Source of the DNA: Dendrolimus kikuchii
Lineage: Eukaryota; Arthropoda; Insecta; Lepidoptera; Lasiocampidae
Reading direction: 5' to 3'
DNA length: 64,000 nucleotides
Assembly (NCBI GenBank): GCA_019925095.2
Contig: CM034409.1
Location: 3,847,001-3,911,000, forward strand
Part shown: positions 12,296 to 23,917 of the stretch, piece by piece
Numbering within the stretch: position 1 is the first letter of the stretch
Layout: each line of letters opens with the position of its first letter
Notes under the pieces: generated by a model
What the model saw: the letters and a program-made list of their open reading frames with translations, nothing else
Told to the model about the DNA's origin: nothing
The model's database searches: none
Position numbers and translations under genes: made by a program

Positions 12296-12884
12296 TTTAT
12301 TGCAGGAGTTCAGTAGACAGGCAGACGGCCCACTTGATGTAAAGCGGTTACCAACGCCTATGGACATTTGTAAGGCCAAAGGTGCTACAAATGCGCTGCT
12401 GCTCTCTTAAGGGAGACTGAAACCTGGTCACTAATGCCGGAACACAACTCAACGTTGTTATGGCGACATATTTTAGACTTTAGGTGGTAGTAATGCCCTA
12501 CCACTTGGCTGTGGGTTGTTTTGTCGCCTCTTACGACAGGCCGCCCGGCTGTCTCTCGCATCAAGGGAGCAGAGGAGTCTTCACCCCTGTCGTCGAAGTG
12601 AGTTAGCTCTTCCAGGGGCTTTCTCAGGCACTTATTGCGCTAGGATCTACGTTCTAAGTCTCATACCTTTCCTGCCATAAGCGCGCGGCATCGGAGGAGG
12701 GTGCTTTTAGTGGGTATTAGCCATTGTACTTCCAATGGTCTCGAGTCTCCACACAAGCCGATCAATTACCGTTTGGATTGCCCTTAGGAGAATGCCTCCA
12801 TAATTGATAATGGTCTAATCTAAAAAAATAAAGGGCGCCCGGCCGCAGGAAATTGTATTCTTTCTCCGTTCCTGCACGGATAAA
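12296..12884 (-). mobile_element. S1 element split by a nested insertion
   Basis: S1 body at 12,296-12,548 and S1 head at 12,836-12,884, both on the - strand, are separated by about 290 bp. The breakpoint is flanked by CGCCCGG on both sides. Confidence 0.75.
12549..12842 (+). mobile_element. LINE-like fragment inserted in S1
   Basis: The insert ends TCTAAAAAAATAAAGGG and is bounded by the 7 bp repeat CGCCCGG, as expected for a truncated poly(A) LINE with target duplication. It is homologous to 800-1,300. Confidence 0.55.
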
Positions 12885-13339
12885 AACTACTTAACTTAAC
12901 TACACTGTGGCTCTTGCGTCGATATGTGCTGCCATCTATTATTCGGGCACGTTTCCTATTAGGTACTTTAAACGTTGATTTCACTCGTGTGTGTTCTTCC
13001 TAAGAATAAACCTGTTTTTTTTTCAAATGTGATAGTAGGGTGAACGCGCCAATTTCGGTTATTAGCTTTTTTTCTTTTAAATTGCAACAGCTGATTATTT
13101 TCGGAGGTCACGTATTGGGAACGTATAAGACGGCATTGATGAAAGTTTCTTGAGTTGAGAACCATTATTATAAGATTGGAAGTAATTTTATTGTTTATAT
13201 TTTAATAACAAAATTGACGCCTCGAAATAGCTAACTTTGATGAGAATGAAATCTGCAATTTTTTGAAGCTGTTTTAGGCTTCCTATATTGGAAGGTAAAA
13301 GGGTAAAAAATCATGCAAGTGTTCCTTATTTGTTAATAT

Positions 13340-13843
13340 TAGTGGACGCCCGTGGTCGATATTCGACCATAATAATTAATGTCAAAGACTTATACTTCTA
13401 TAATCACAGATTTCGCCAAGGCTACACTGTTAATTTGACTTGAACAATAAACAAAAGAGTATATATGCGTGTGTGTGTCAAATACATGGCAGTGTGTGTA
13501 CTGCTTTTTTTTATTGATTTAATGTATTTTATATGCATAACTTTTTTTAAATATTCGCATTATTGCCAGGTGGTAGGGCATTTGCCTGACTGGATGGCTA
13601 CCACCCCTGGTCTAAAGTATGTCGCCATAACAACCTTCAGTTGTGTTCCGGCATTAGTGACCAGTTCCAGTCTCCCTTAAGAGAGCAGCAGCGCATTTGT
13701 AGTAACTTTAGTGTTGCAAATGTCCATAGACGATGGTAACCGCTTTCCATCAAGTGGGCCGTTTGCCTGTCTGCTGAACTCCTGCAATAAAAAAATAAAA
13801 AAAGACATGCGGTTCTGGAGCCGCAGTTTGTCGACCACTGGTC
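13340..13843 (+). mobile_element. Composite element: repeat V + S1 body + hAT-like end
   Basis: Repeat V (13,345-13,560) is fused at ATTCGCATTATTGCC to a headless S1 (13,567-13,797), followed by GCGGTTCTGGAGCCGC and the hAT-like terminus TTTGTCGACCACTG. The same fusion occurs, reversed, at 21,488-22,003. Confidence 0.65.
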
Positions 13844-13849
13844 TAGACT

Positions 13850-14576
13850 ATATGGTCTTGTTTTCTTTGTTATTATTATATGTAATTATATTATATGTAT
13901 ATACATAAAAAACCCCAATGATTTTTTTATGTAAGTAAACAAAGCTACTGTAGTTCTAGTTAAGTCATAAATGTGTATTTATATGAATGTATTTTTCTTA
14001 CATTATTATCCCTCAATATCGTGTATGCACATGTCTTTTGTTTTTTTTAATGTTTTTATGTCTTTTTTTATGTTTTGTTTTCTTTACCAATAGGCGGAGG
14101 CTTATTATCAGCATCTTTTTTTAAAAATATTATTGTTTCTATATTTTGTATAATTAGACTGTAAGCCTTCCTAAAATAAAATAAAGTATATATAATTTTT
14201 TGTCCTTGTTATTTTCAAACTATGCTGATTTTTTATAATAGGTTACATACTATTTTTAATTTAAGATTTTTTCAACTTTATTATGTAACTCTAGGTGTTT
14301 ATTAAGTTAAATGAAAATTTTAAACACCATTAAATAGTTGAGTGTAAAAATGTTGTCCGTGAAGTACCAAAATTATTTAATAAAGACAAAGCCTACGCAC
14401 ATTATTATCATTTTATCAAAATATTGATACAGTTATAATATTACAATCATAACATACATTTGATGTATAAACATTCAATTTATAATTGCAGAGAAAAACA
14501 ATTTCTTAACGCCGATTACAGATAAGTAACCAATGACTTGGAAATTAACCTACGGATTGTTCCTTTTAATTTTATG
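13850..14576. other. AT-rich, no gene recognised
   Basis: Poly(T)/poly(A) runs and no long frame. I see no repeat shared with other parts of the window. Confidence 0.3.
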
Positions 14577-14584
14577 GTGTAGTA

Positions 14585-15405
14585 CAGTGGTCGGCAAAGT
14601 GCGGCTCCAGAGCCGCATGTGGCTCTTTGGCTCCTTAAGTGCGGCTCTGGCACAAATATCCACGGCAGTCGCAATAATAAATCATGACTAAAATTAAAAA
14701 CAACAACATACAAACCTGACTTACTCAAACTTTCAAAGGAGATGCAAGCACATTGTTCGCATTAATAAATATTTATTAAGTATGAAATTTAGTTTTATTT
14801 AGTGTACTACTTATTTAGTGTAATAAAAGTTTACTAAACAAGCAGATTTGGCTTCCATTTTTTTTACATACATACATACATACATAACTTCACGCCAGTT
14901 CCCTTGCGGGGTAGGCACGAACAACAGAGTGCCAATTAGGCTTATTCTTACACACCTCACTTGCCTCTTTGACATTCATAACTCTTGTCATGCAAGCTCG
15001 TCTGTTCTTAAGGATCCTGACATCACCTTCTGCTAGTACACGATCAATTTGATCATGGAAGGTGTGTCGTGGTCTTCCACGACTTCTGCATCCATCCACT
15101 TTTGCATTGTAAATCTGTTTAGTCATTCTTTCATCATGAATTCTTTCCACATGCCCGAACCACCGGAGCATTCCTTTCCTTACCTTCACCCCGACACTCT
15201 CTTTCAGACCAACTCTCTTTCTTACTTCGGTATTACGAACGCGGTCCGCGAGCGTCACTCCGCAGATTTGCGCAGTGCTCGCATCTCGACCGCGTTTACT
15301 CTACTTTCATGCTCTCTCTTCCATACCCAACTCTCGCATCCATTTTTTTTTAATTATTGTAATGTTCATATTTGGCTCTTTGTCTAATAAGTTTGCCGAC
15401 CACTG
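14585..15405 (+). mobile_element. hAT-type non-autonomous element with TSD
   Basis: Perfect 14 bp terminal inverted repeats CAGTGGTCGGCAAA / TTTGCCGACCACTG. Flanking 8 bp GTGTAGTA (14,577) and GTCTAGTA (15,406) match at 7 of 8, fitting the hAT 8 bp duplication. An RTE-a insertion makes up most of the interior, and no transposase is present. Confidence 0.8.
14866..15342 (-). mobile_element. RTE-a LINE 3' fragment inside the hAT element
   Basis: 122-codon - strand frame with KGMLRWFGHVERIHDERMTK and ending YPARELA, then the (TACA)n tail. It is younger than the hAT element that encloses it. Confidence 0.82.
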
Positions 15406-15413
15406 GTCTAGTA

Positions 15414-16145
15414 TTATATAAACGAAACAAATTAATCAAACAAATACGGCGTGACAGATGAACTAACAGGCTTTATAAAGATTCCGTACTTTCCAAAATG
15501 ATTACGGAACTTTGAAAATAAATAATCACAGTTCTTTATTTGGTCATGAGTACGGCAGTTAAAGTATGATTTATTGCACTTTTTCTTTTATAAAAAGGTT
15601 AATGTACCTTTAATTCACTTAAGTGACTACTAACTGTGAAATTGAGTTCATAATAGTTTAGATCCGACATGTAAACAATTATATCAAAGTAGCGTATCAT
15701 TTTATGCTCTTAAACGGTTGAAAAGAAAACAGGTGTCATGTCGACTGACTTGTGACGAGCAAATTGTGGGTATTAGTCGCGAATGTGTAACTGTCAAGTA
15801 GTGCATGCTCTAAATGCTAAGTTGTTTATAATATATAAATTATACAATAAACGCAACACACTAGAATAATAGTAAGAGATAATAGTAACATATAATCAAA
15901 TACTAACAGTTCCTAGGTGAAAAATTGTTATATAAACACCAGAAAACATAATTCATAAACCTTTATATAATTAATAAATATAATAAAATAAAAATTAATA
16001 TTAATAAATAAAACTGTTTTCTATCAAATTAACCAGTGTATGAATCTAAAGTCTATTGAGTCTTTTACTAAAAAATACCAACTAAAGTTGATAACCTGAA
16101 TCTTAAAAAATAAAAAAAAATGTGTCACAATATTCTTTGATATAT
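15414..16145. other. AT-rich, no gene recognised
   Basis: No protein-like frame and no repeat identified. Confidence 0.3.
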
Positions 16146-16150
16146 AATAG

Positions 16151-16590
16151 ACTAGCTGATCCGGCAAATTTTGTACAGCCTCAGAATCATTAAATAAAAA
16201 AGCTGAATGATAATTGCAGAATGTTTTAACTTTAGTAAAAACTGTGGTCAAGACTTAGCCGCAACGAACATCAAACGTTTGACATTCAAAAACAAAAAAA
16301 AAAAATGGAAAAAAATCACTTAAATTTCATTTGATTTCTGAACGACTTTTAAATTTAATTGATTTCTAAAGGACGGGACGAACATCAAATGTTTGACAGG
16401 TAGGAATAGTTTCTAAGGGAAAGCGAAATTGTTGTTTTTACTATATTCCAAGAATTTTTTTCATATTTACTCACCTTTTAAACCTTCCCTGGACACAAAT
16501 AATTCAAAACCAAAATTAGCCCGAAATCAGTTCAGCCGTTTTCGAGTTTTAGCGAGACTAACGAACAGCAATTGATTTTTATATATATAG
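16151..16590 (-). mobile_element. Non-autonomous Helitron
   Basis: The - strand starts near TCTATATATATAAAAATCAA and ends CCGGATCAGCTAGT. It matches 38.6 and 47.9 kb (CGTTAGTCTCGCTAAAACTCG; AAACATTTGATGTTCGTCCC-like core). No Rep/helicase is present. Confidence 0.72.
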
Positions 16591-16912
16591 ATTAAGCTTG
16601 CATACTGCATTTAGTTAAATTGCAAAACGGAGACTATCACCATTTGTACAGACATTTTCCACTTAAGTAATTTAAAAACTTTCTATTAAGTATTCTGTCC
16701 AAATGGTAATAGGGCCTAATTCATAAGTTAACTAACTACTTAACTAATGCTTTAGTGGTATGTAATAAAGTAAAACGTGGTACTATATAATAGAAATTAA
16801 TTTTGCGTACAGGTTGTCAGGGATACAGAAAATGACATACATAGGTTAATTTTCATCCAGAATAAAGTACTGTTGCTGAGGGATAAATATATACAAGTTA
16901 AATATATACAAG

Positions 16913-17040
16913 TGCATGACAAGAGTTATGAATGTCAAAGAAGCAAGTGAGGTGTGTAAGAATAAGCCTAAATGGCGCTCTGTCGTTCGTGCCTACCCCG
17001 CAAGGGAACTGGCGTGAAGTTATGTATGTATGTATGTATA
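16913..17040 (+). mobile_element. RTE-a LINE 3' end, short
   Basis: The last roughly 35 codons (CATGACAAGAGTTATGAATG...) and the (ATGT)n tail. Confidence 0.75.
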
Positions 17041-17062
17041 TACAAATAAGTAAAGATGTTAT

Positions 17063-17079
17063 GGGGGGGGGGGGGGGGC
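17063..17079 (+). repeat. Poly(G) run of about 17
   Basis: An uninterrupted G homopolymer between an RTE-a tail and a reversed tRNA-SINE. A second impure one lies at 24,029-24,046. Confidence 0.8.
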
Positions 17080-17278
17080 TGTATACCCGCCATGCTTGTC
17101 CTTGCAAGTTGCATCACGATGTTTTCCCTGACCGTTGTTAGCACGTGGTAATTGTAACAATATGCACATTAGATCAGAAAATTGACTAAGTGGTGCATGC
17201 GTTCCGACCAAGATCGAACCCGCGCCCTTTGAGTTTAGGATGCGTGCGCTAGCCATTACGCTACACGACTTACCATGT
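17080..17278 (-). mobile_element. tRNA-derived SINE
   Basis: The - strand starts GTCGTGTAGCGTAATGGCTA with the B box GGTTCGATCTT. The body (AGCACGTGGTAATTGTAACA, read on +) is shared with 48,262-48,530. Confidence 0.65.
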
Positions 17279-17941
17279 ATGTATTATTGTGTATATAATC
17301 ATTTAAATGTACCAGTGCTATCTCGTTCTTTGCTCCAATTACATCGCCAGATTAGATAAGAATTTCCTTCAAGTTATGTTGTCTGGAACAGATCACCTTT
17401 AGCCTACGTATTTAGCAAGAATTATGGTTTTGTATTTGTTTATTTTGGTGAATAATAAAGTGTTATTATCCAATGCTGAAATTAGACGGTTAATTTCCAT
17501 GTATCAATTTAAAATAAACAAACTTAATTGTTAAAAAAGGTTACATATGCGACTTTTTAACTGATTGCGCGGGCAAAATTGCTAGTTCTCTGATAAATTA
17601 GCCGAATTGTCGACTTGTTAATATGTTCATTGTAAGTCAGTAGAGCGCGTAGTATGGCAGGCACGCGCCAGCGGTATGCGGGTCAACGGCGCACAGCCGG
17701 TAACGGTTCCTGCGGACGCGTCGCCAACGCGGCGGCCGAATGGAGCTACTACCCTAATTACATACTCAACGCCATCTGTTATCTAATAGACTACATCTCG
17801 TTCTTTTATAAACAAACAATCAGGACAATAACTTATTGAACCCAAGCGAAAATAAATCTAAGTAAAAAGTTTATTAAGGATTCCGCATGTGTGTTCTTAT
17901 TTTATTATGGTGTGACGACTTTTTCTCAGCACTAGTTGCTA

Positions 17942-18265
17942 GGGTTGCCAACTTTTTTGAAGAAGACATAGTATTTTTGTTTTTTCAACCGTAAAATTTT
18001 GTATTGTTGAGAAAGTCAGGGGCAAAACACACATTTATTTTTAATTCATTATTTTATTTATTTAATTATTGAATATTTCATGTGTATTTATTATTACTTT
18101 TTGCTTTAGCCAGCAAAGTTCTGAAAAATCTGAACAAAAAGCGCGACAATTGAATAAGCGATAAAATATAGTACATACATTTCTTACTATATAATTTTGC
18201 TGTAATATGTAGTACAGTTGGTAAAATATATTCCGATACTATATATTATAGTACGGTTGGCAACA
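17942..18265 (+). mobile_element. Short TIR element (GGGTTGCCAAC)
   Basis: Left end GGGTTGCCAAC and right end GTTGGCAACAC are near-inverted. The interior is AT-rich with repeated ATAGTAC motifs. Same family as 22,330-23,385. Confidence 0.55.
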
Positions 18266-18379
18266 CTTGGTATGTCACAGTAAATTTTCTTAAAAACTAC
18301 TGTGCTTTTATACCTATAGTCGAAAGACAGGAAATTCTAGGGCACTGCTGCAAATTTATGTAGGCTACGTCAGAAGGGA

Positions 18380-18720
18380 TTCACAACGGCCATGTTCAGG
18401 ACCGCGATTTTTCACGTTCCACTTACTTGCGGACGTTGCAATCATAAACTCTAGTGAAACGGATTATCGGGCGTTGATGTCATAAACGACGAAATACAGA
18501 AATGTCATTGGTTGATTTGAAAATCGCGCCTTTTTCAATGTCAAGAGATAGACAGAATGAACTCTTGACATGGATCGTTTTGAGCGCTGTGTGATCGAAA
18601 ATGATGAAGTCATTAGTGACGTTTTCGCCACGTCCACAACGACTGGCCGAACGGCAGACGGAGCGTTTTGGGCGTTGTGAGATACTAAAGGAACGCGTCC
18701 ATATTGAAAGAAAGTAAGTA
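18380..18720 (+). repeat. Repeat with CATTAGTGACGTTTTCGC, copy 1
   Basis: Shared with 49,325-49,640 (same orientation) and 32,775-33,000 (reversed). Common blocks are TTCCACTTRCTTGCGG, GTTTGAAAATCGCGCCTTTTT and ATTAGTGACGTTTTCGC. Short minus-strand frames across it are not supported. Confidence 0.55.
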
Positions 18721-18772
18721 AGATTGTCTGTGGCTGCCACACATGTAACTAAAGATTAATCTTTTTTTAGCC

Positions 18773-19080
18773 GTGCAGGAACGGAGAAAGAATACAATTT
18801 CCTGCGGCCGGGCGGCCTGTCGTAAGAGGCGACTAAACAACCCACAGCCAGGTGGTAGGGCATTTGCCCGACTGGATGGCTACCACCCCTGGTCTAGAGT
18901 ATGCCGCCATAACAACCTTGATTTGTGTTCCGGCATTAGTGACCAGGTTCCCGTCTCCCTTAAGAGAGCAGCAGCGCATTTGTAGCACTTTGGTGTTGCA
19001 AATGTCCATAGACGATGGTAACCGCTGTCCATCAAGTGGGCCGTCTGCCTGTCTGCTGAACTCCTGCAATAAAAAAAAAA
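18773..19080 (+). mobile_element. S1 SINE-like element, full length
   Basis: A clean copy from GTGCAGGAACGGAGAAAGAA to CTGCAATAAAAAAAAAA, a good reference copy for the family. S1 resembles SINE/LINE tails I remember as common in Lepidoptera; the exact family name is not certain. Confidence 0.85.
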
Positions 19081-20575
19081 GCTTCTATGAGTTAAGGCTT
19101 ACATAATTATTATAAACTATCTAATTATGTAGTTATGACTAACATAATTGACTGGCTGATGATACCTATATCGTCAGTCAGATCTTGAAAAAGCAATGAT
19201 GACATTTAATAATTTTTAATTAAAGCAAGAGACGGAAAGATATTCGCCTTCCAGAGTCGTGACAATTGTGTTCCGCTTCTGACTTTTAAATTACGTACAA
19301 GGTGGAATATTCTTTAAAAAACATCAAGCTTAACACGCAAAATATTCTTAACACAAATTGGTTTCAACAACATCCTTTGAGTAGTTTACGAAATATGGGA
19401 CATTTTTAATAATATAGTTATTTATGATTATTTGCGGTAAGTTGATTTTTACAACTGTACACGAATGTACACCCGAGGCGATGTAGAGGGCTTACCATAG
19501 TCACGAGTTTGTAAAAACTAACAACCGCACGTGTGTCATACAACGTTTTTCAACATATTTGCGAGAAAGCAGTAGTACTGTAATGAAACAAATTTGCTAA
19601 CAAACATTTGTAAATGGCGCCATGTGCGCGTGGTGAAAATTAGTACTACATCTTTCGTCTCATTTTTTGTATAGTATTAAAGTGAGATAAATGTATTGAT
19701 CAAAAGCGCTTCCAAGGAGGTTCTATTATTCAGCTTATTTATTTTCGTCGTGTGTAATTCCTTGGTGGGATTCTTATATATTTATTTTCACTTAAGTACC
19801 TATTCGACCGCACGTTCAAGGCTTCGTGGATGCATTTTTCGAGCAAATATGTTGAATAAAACTTTTTTTTAACATTAAACAGGGAACATTTTTTACTTCT
19901 ACGAAACTTTTCATAGTTTGTGGTTTGTCATGCTTAGCCGATTTCGTTTATATAATTATCTTTTATATTTAAAGCCAACCTACACGACACAGACCCTAAA
20001 CCGTAATATAAGATCTAACTCAATGTAAAACGGGGTTAATTATATAGCAACTGACACGGTTCACTGCATTAGTTATTCTATACACGCCATGTAAGTAGGG
20101 TTAGGCGAAAACCAAACATCTGGCACGCTCAGAGAGCTAAAGGATGATAAACTTAAGAAGCAATTAAAATCTATTATGAAATTCATAAAAGAGAAATTGT
20201 TACATAATGAAATAATTAAAATTATTGAAATGAATGTACACTATCTATTACTTACTTCTAATTTATGTGAAATCTAGACTTTATATGAAGATGGTAAGTG
20301 CGTGACAGCTCACGAACTATCAAAGGGTTTGTAGAGGTGATAAATGTAGTGTTTTCATATTTTGACTACGGAAACATAAACGCATTTAATTGAAAATATC
20401 CCATATCTCAAAAAAAGTGTAAAAATTTTCATTAAAATTATTTTTGTATCATTACAAATTTTTTTTAAATTTTCTATGTCATAATTTCAAAAAGTTAGAA
20501 AAGAAAATATAATAAAAAGTCATGAAGGGATACCTATAGTTATTGACTAAGGCTGGTGTGCATAATGCATGTATC
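19081..20575. other. Gene-free stretch
   Basis: AT-rich sequence. The segment 19,440-19,640 (CGTGTGTCATACAACGTTTTTC) has a diverged relative at 58,310-58,345. No coding sequence is seen. Confidence 0.35.
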
Positions 20576-20876
20576 CGTGCAGGAACGAAGAAAGAATACA
20601 ATTTCCTGCGTTGGGGCGGCCTGTCTTAAGAGGCGACAAAACAACCCACAGCCAGTTGGTAGGGCATTTGCCCGACTGGATGGCTGCCACCCCTGGTTTA
20701 AAGTATGTCGCTATAACAACCTTGAGTTGTGTTCCGGAATTAGTGACCAGGTTCCGAGAGGAGCAGCGCATTTGTAGCAACTTTGCTGTTGCAAAGGTCC
20801 ATAGGCGATGGTAACCGCTTTCCATCAAGTGGGCCGTCTGCCTGTCTGCTGATCTCCTGCAATAAAAAAAAAAAGA
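20576..20876 (+). mobile_element. S1 SINE-like element
   Basis: Full-length copy with a small deletion in the GTCTCCCTTAAGAGAGCAGC region. Confidence 0.82.
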
Positions 20877-20879
20877 AAA

Positions 20880-21480
20880 TCGCCTAAAGATAATCACTCG
20901 TTCCCAAAACATCCAGTTTAGTCTTAAACCGTGTTTATAGAGCGTATAGAAAACAGGATACCTCGGGTCATGGTTTTACAGCTAATTCATAATATCCGCT
21001 CGCGATGCAAGTATGCCACAGTAACTGTTACAACCTGTTCTAGATTATTACAATGATACTAGTAGTATACAGGGTTGGGAGTAGTGTTGAGTAGTACACG
21101 TGTGAACCAGTACGTTTGTCCCGCACAAAATACGTTTGTACTGATGCGGCTCAAAATTTGAAAATGTGACTTAAATTTTTTTGTCGCGCTACTACTCATG
21201 ACTCAAATATACGAGGAAAGTCGGAGCAATAGCGAAGCTTATGCTACAACAGTACCTACAATAACGCGTCCATCATAAATTATACTTACATATATTATCA
21301 TTATATTAATACATGAAGCAAAAACTTTGTACCCCTTTTTACGAAAATTGCACGGACGGAGGAGTATGAAATTTCGCACACTTACAGTTTATATAGAGAA
21401 GGAGTATAGAAGGCTATTTTTTTTTTTAAATTATGCTTAAAAAATACATTTGATTTCATATATTTTTATTTCTAGACTAT
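20880..21480. other. No gene; end of a repeat V copy
   Basis: 21,300-21,405 reversed matches the far end of repeat V (TACCCCTTTTTACGAAAATTG). The rest is unassigned. Confidence 0.4.
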
Positions 21481-21487
21481 TTTTATA

Positions 21488-22003
21488 GTCTAGACCAGTG
21501 GTCGACAAAGTGCGGCTCCAGAACCGCATGTGTCTTTTTTAATTTTTTTATTGCAGGAGTTCAGCAGACAGGCAAACGGCCCACTTGATGGAAAGCGGTT
21601 ACCATCGTCTATAGACATTTGCAACACCAAAGTTACTACAAATGCGCTGCTGCTCTCTTAAGGGAAACTGGAACCTGGTCACTAATGCCGGAATACAACT
21701 CAAGGTTGTTATGGCGACATACTTTAGACCAGGGGTGGTAGCCATCCAGTCGGGCAAATGCCCTACCACCTGGCAATAATGCGAATATTTAAAAAAAGTT
21801 ATGCATATAAAATACATTAAATCAATAAAAAAAACATTACACACACTAGCATGTATTTGACACACACACGCATATGTACTCTTTTGTTTATTGTTCAAGT
21901 CAAATTAACAGTGTAGCCTTGGCGAAATCTGTGATTATACAAGTATAGTCCTTGACATTAATTATTATGATCGAATTTCGACCACGGGCGACCACTAGTA
22001 CTA
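21488..22003 (-). mobile_element. Second copy of the V + S1 + hAT-end composite
   Basis: Reverse orientation of 13,340-13,843, with the same internal junctions: hAT-like end CAGTGGTCGACAAA, headless S1 from TTTATTGCAGGAG, then repeat V to GGTCGAATTTCGACCACGGG-like sequence. Both copies abut the octamer GTCTAGAC. Confidence 0.65.
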
Positions 22004-22016
22004 ATAGTTGTACATT

Positions 22017-22120
22017 TACATTGGTAACACTTCTGATGTTGCAAAAGTCCATAGATGACGATAACCACTTTCTATTAGGTGGGTCGCAAGAGTCTTTTTT
22101 ACTCTGGCAATAAAAAAATA
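22017..22120 (+). mobile_element. S1 tail fragment
   Basis: The last roughly 100 bp of a diverged S1 copy ending CTGGCAATAAAAAAAT. Confidence 0.55.
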
Positions 22121-22320
22121 CCTAAATAAATTTATGTTGTGGCTCGCGGCACCTTATCTAATATAATACATCTGTGTGGCCATTATAAGAAAAAGGTTTC
22201 GTATCGCTGTGCTAGAGGATGCAGCGCGGGCGCAACGGCGGGCACCACTTTTCACACCTCGCCTCTTTATAAACAACATCGTACGTTGCTATATGTTTGT
22301 GTTTACGCAGTGCTGCAACG

Positions 22321-23180
22321 CCGCACTGCGAATTAGGGTTGCCACCTTTATTTGAAGAAAATATAGTAAATTTGTTTTTAAGCTGTAAAAATATAGTAGT
22401 AGTTTTGGGAAATCTCGGGGAAAAGTACACATTGTATTTTCATTATTTATTTAATATTTTATTTAATTATTGAATTTTTCATATGTCTTTATTACTACTT
22501 TTTAGAAAAGATATAAAGAAACATATATTTATTTATTTATTTTCAAAATAGTCATAAGAATCAGAACAAAAATCGTGACAAGTTTAATTAGCGAAGAATG
22601 TATATATAATACATTTTGTACTATATTATTTTTCTATAATATATAGTACAACTAGCTGCGCCCGCAGTTTCACCCACGTGGCGATGGAAAATTGTTATAT
22701 CTCGGATAATTCACGCTATATTTTTATAAATTACTAGCTGTACCCGGCACTGCGAATTAGGGTTGCCACCTTTATTTGAAGAAAATTCTAGTACCCGATT
22801 GCAGTTTCATCTAGCTGTACCAAATATTAGTGGTAGTTTTGGGAAATCTCGGGGAAACAGAGTACACAATTGTTATTTTACATATATTGCTATTAAATAT
22901 TAGGGGTTATTGGTAGATTATTGAATTTTTCATATGTCTATTACTTTTTAGAAAAGATATAAAGAAACATATATTTATTTATTTATTTTCAAAATAGTCA
23001 TAAGAATCAGAACAAAAATCGTGACAAATTTAATTAGCGAAGAATGTATATATAATACATTTCGTACTATATTATTTTTCTATAATATATAGTACAACTA
23101 GCTGCGCCCGCAGTTTCACCCACGTGGCGATGGAAAATTGTTATATCTCGGATAATTCACGCTATATTTTTATAAATTAT
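22321..23180 (+). repeat. Tandem duplication of about 420 bp inside a TIR element
   Basis: 22,321-22,735 and 22,748-23,180 both run from CACTGCGAATTAGGGTTGCC to CACGCTATATTTTTATAAAT with few differences, each including a Helitron terminus (CTAGCTGCGCCCGCAGTTTC). Confidence 0.75.
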
Positions 23181-23322
23181 AGCCTGTGTTATTCTGATGT
23201 GCAAGCTATATTATTGTAAAGTTTTATCAAAATCTATTCATTAGTTTTTGCGTGAAAGAGTAATAAACATCCATACATACATTCCTACAAACTTTCGCGT
23301 TTATAATATTTATAGAGATATA
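23096..23322 (-). mobile_element. Non-autonomous Helitron
   Basis: - strand element with the CTAGCTGCGCCCGCAGTTTC terminus at low coordinate and TTATAATATTTATAGAGA at the other. Its first half is duplicated at 22,648-22,740. Confidence 0.65.
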
Positions 23323-23460
23323 TAGAGATTGGCTAAAAAATAGTATCTACGATTCTATATGTTATAGTATGGTTGGGAATCTTATTGTGAACAGAAAACT
23401 TGGACGCGCCCAGAGACGCCACGCGTCTCCGTAAATGAGGCCTTGAAGGGAAGATGAGAT

Positions 23461-23600
23461 AGGGGGGAGAGGAGTGAGGGGGAGAGGGGAGAGGGGAGAG
23501 GGGAGAGGGGAGAGGGGAGAGGAGTGAGGGGGAGAGGGGAGAGGCGAGAGGAGGAGAGAAGGGATAAATGGGGAGAGGAGGAGAAGGGGGAGAGTGGGGA
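23461..23600 (+). repeat. G/A-rich simple repeat (GGGGAGA)n
   Basis: Purine-only tract about 150 bp upstream of spätzle exon 1. The overlapping Pro/Ser-rich frames on the - strand are artefacts of it. Confidence 0.8.
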
Positions 23601-23753
23601 GGGGAAATGGGCCATCGCAACTCACTCATCGTACGAAACAGAAATAGCTCAAGGCTAACCGATTCCCGCCGATGTGCTGTGTTTGCGTGGTATCACACCA
23701 ACCGAGCCGGCTCCAAGAGCTGTGATTGATAAGTTTCATATTCTCCTTTTCAG

Positions 23754-23917
23754 ACATTTCTCCTACTGGCTCCGATAGTCCTGCCAGAGCCGACTTCTTT
23801 GCCTACCAGTGTACCTGATCCCAAGGTTGAAGATGGCTCCCTCCCTGAAGCTTCAGGAGAAGAACCTCCCGAAGGTTATTACGCTTTTGTCGAGTCACCT
23901 AACGCCACCCCACCTAG
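23754..23917 (+). CDS. Spätzle-like exon 1 of window (end of signal peptide, start of pro-region)
   Basis: The exon has acceptor ttctccttttcag and donor gtaagt. It starts in phase 0 and ends two bases into a codon. It encodes TFLLLAPIVLPEPTS, then an acidic, Pro-rich stretch ending ESPNATPPR. There is no ATG in frame before the acceptor, so at least one coding exon precedes it. Confidence 0.82.

Noticed and set aside
17654..17839. 61-codon + frame with basic N-terminus
   Set aside because: Short and isolated, with no splice partner and no family resemblance; left as unassigned.
23333..23629. Pro/Ser-rich - strand frames in three phases
   Set aside because: Reading of the (GGGGAGA)n purine tract.
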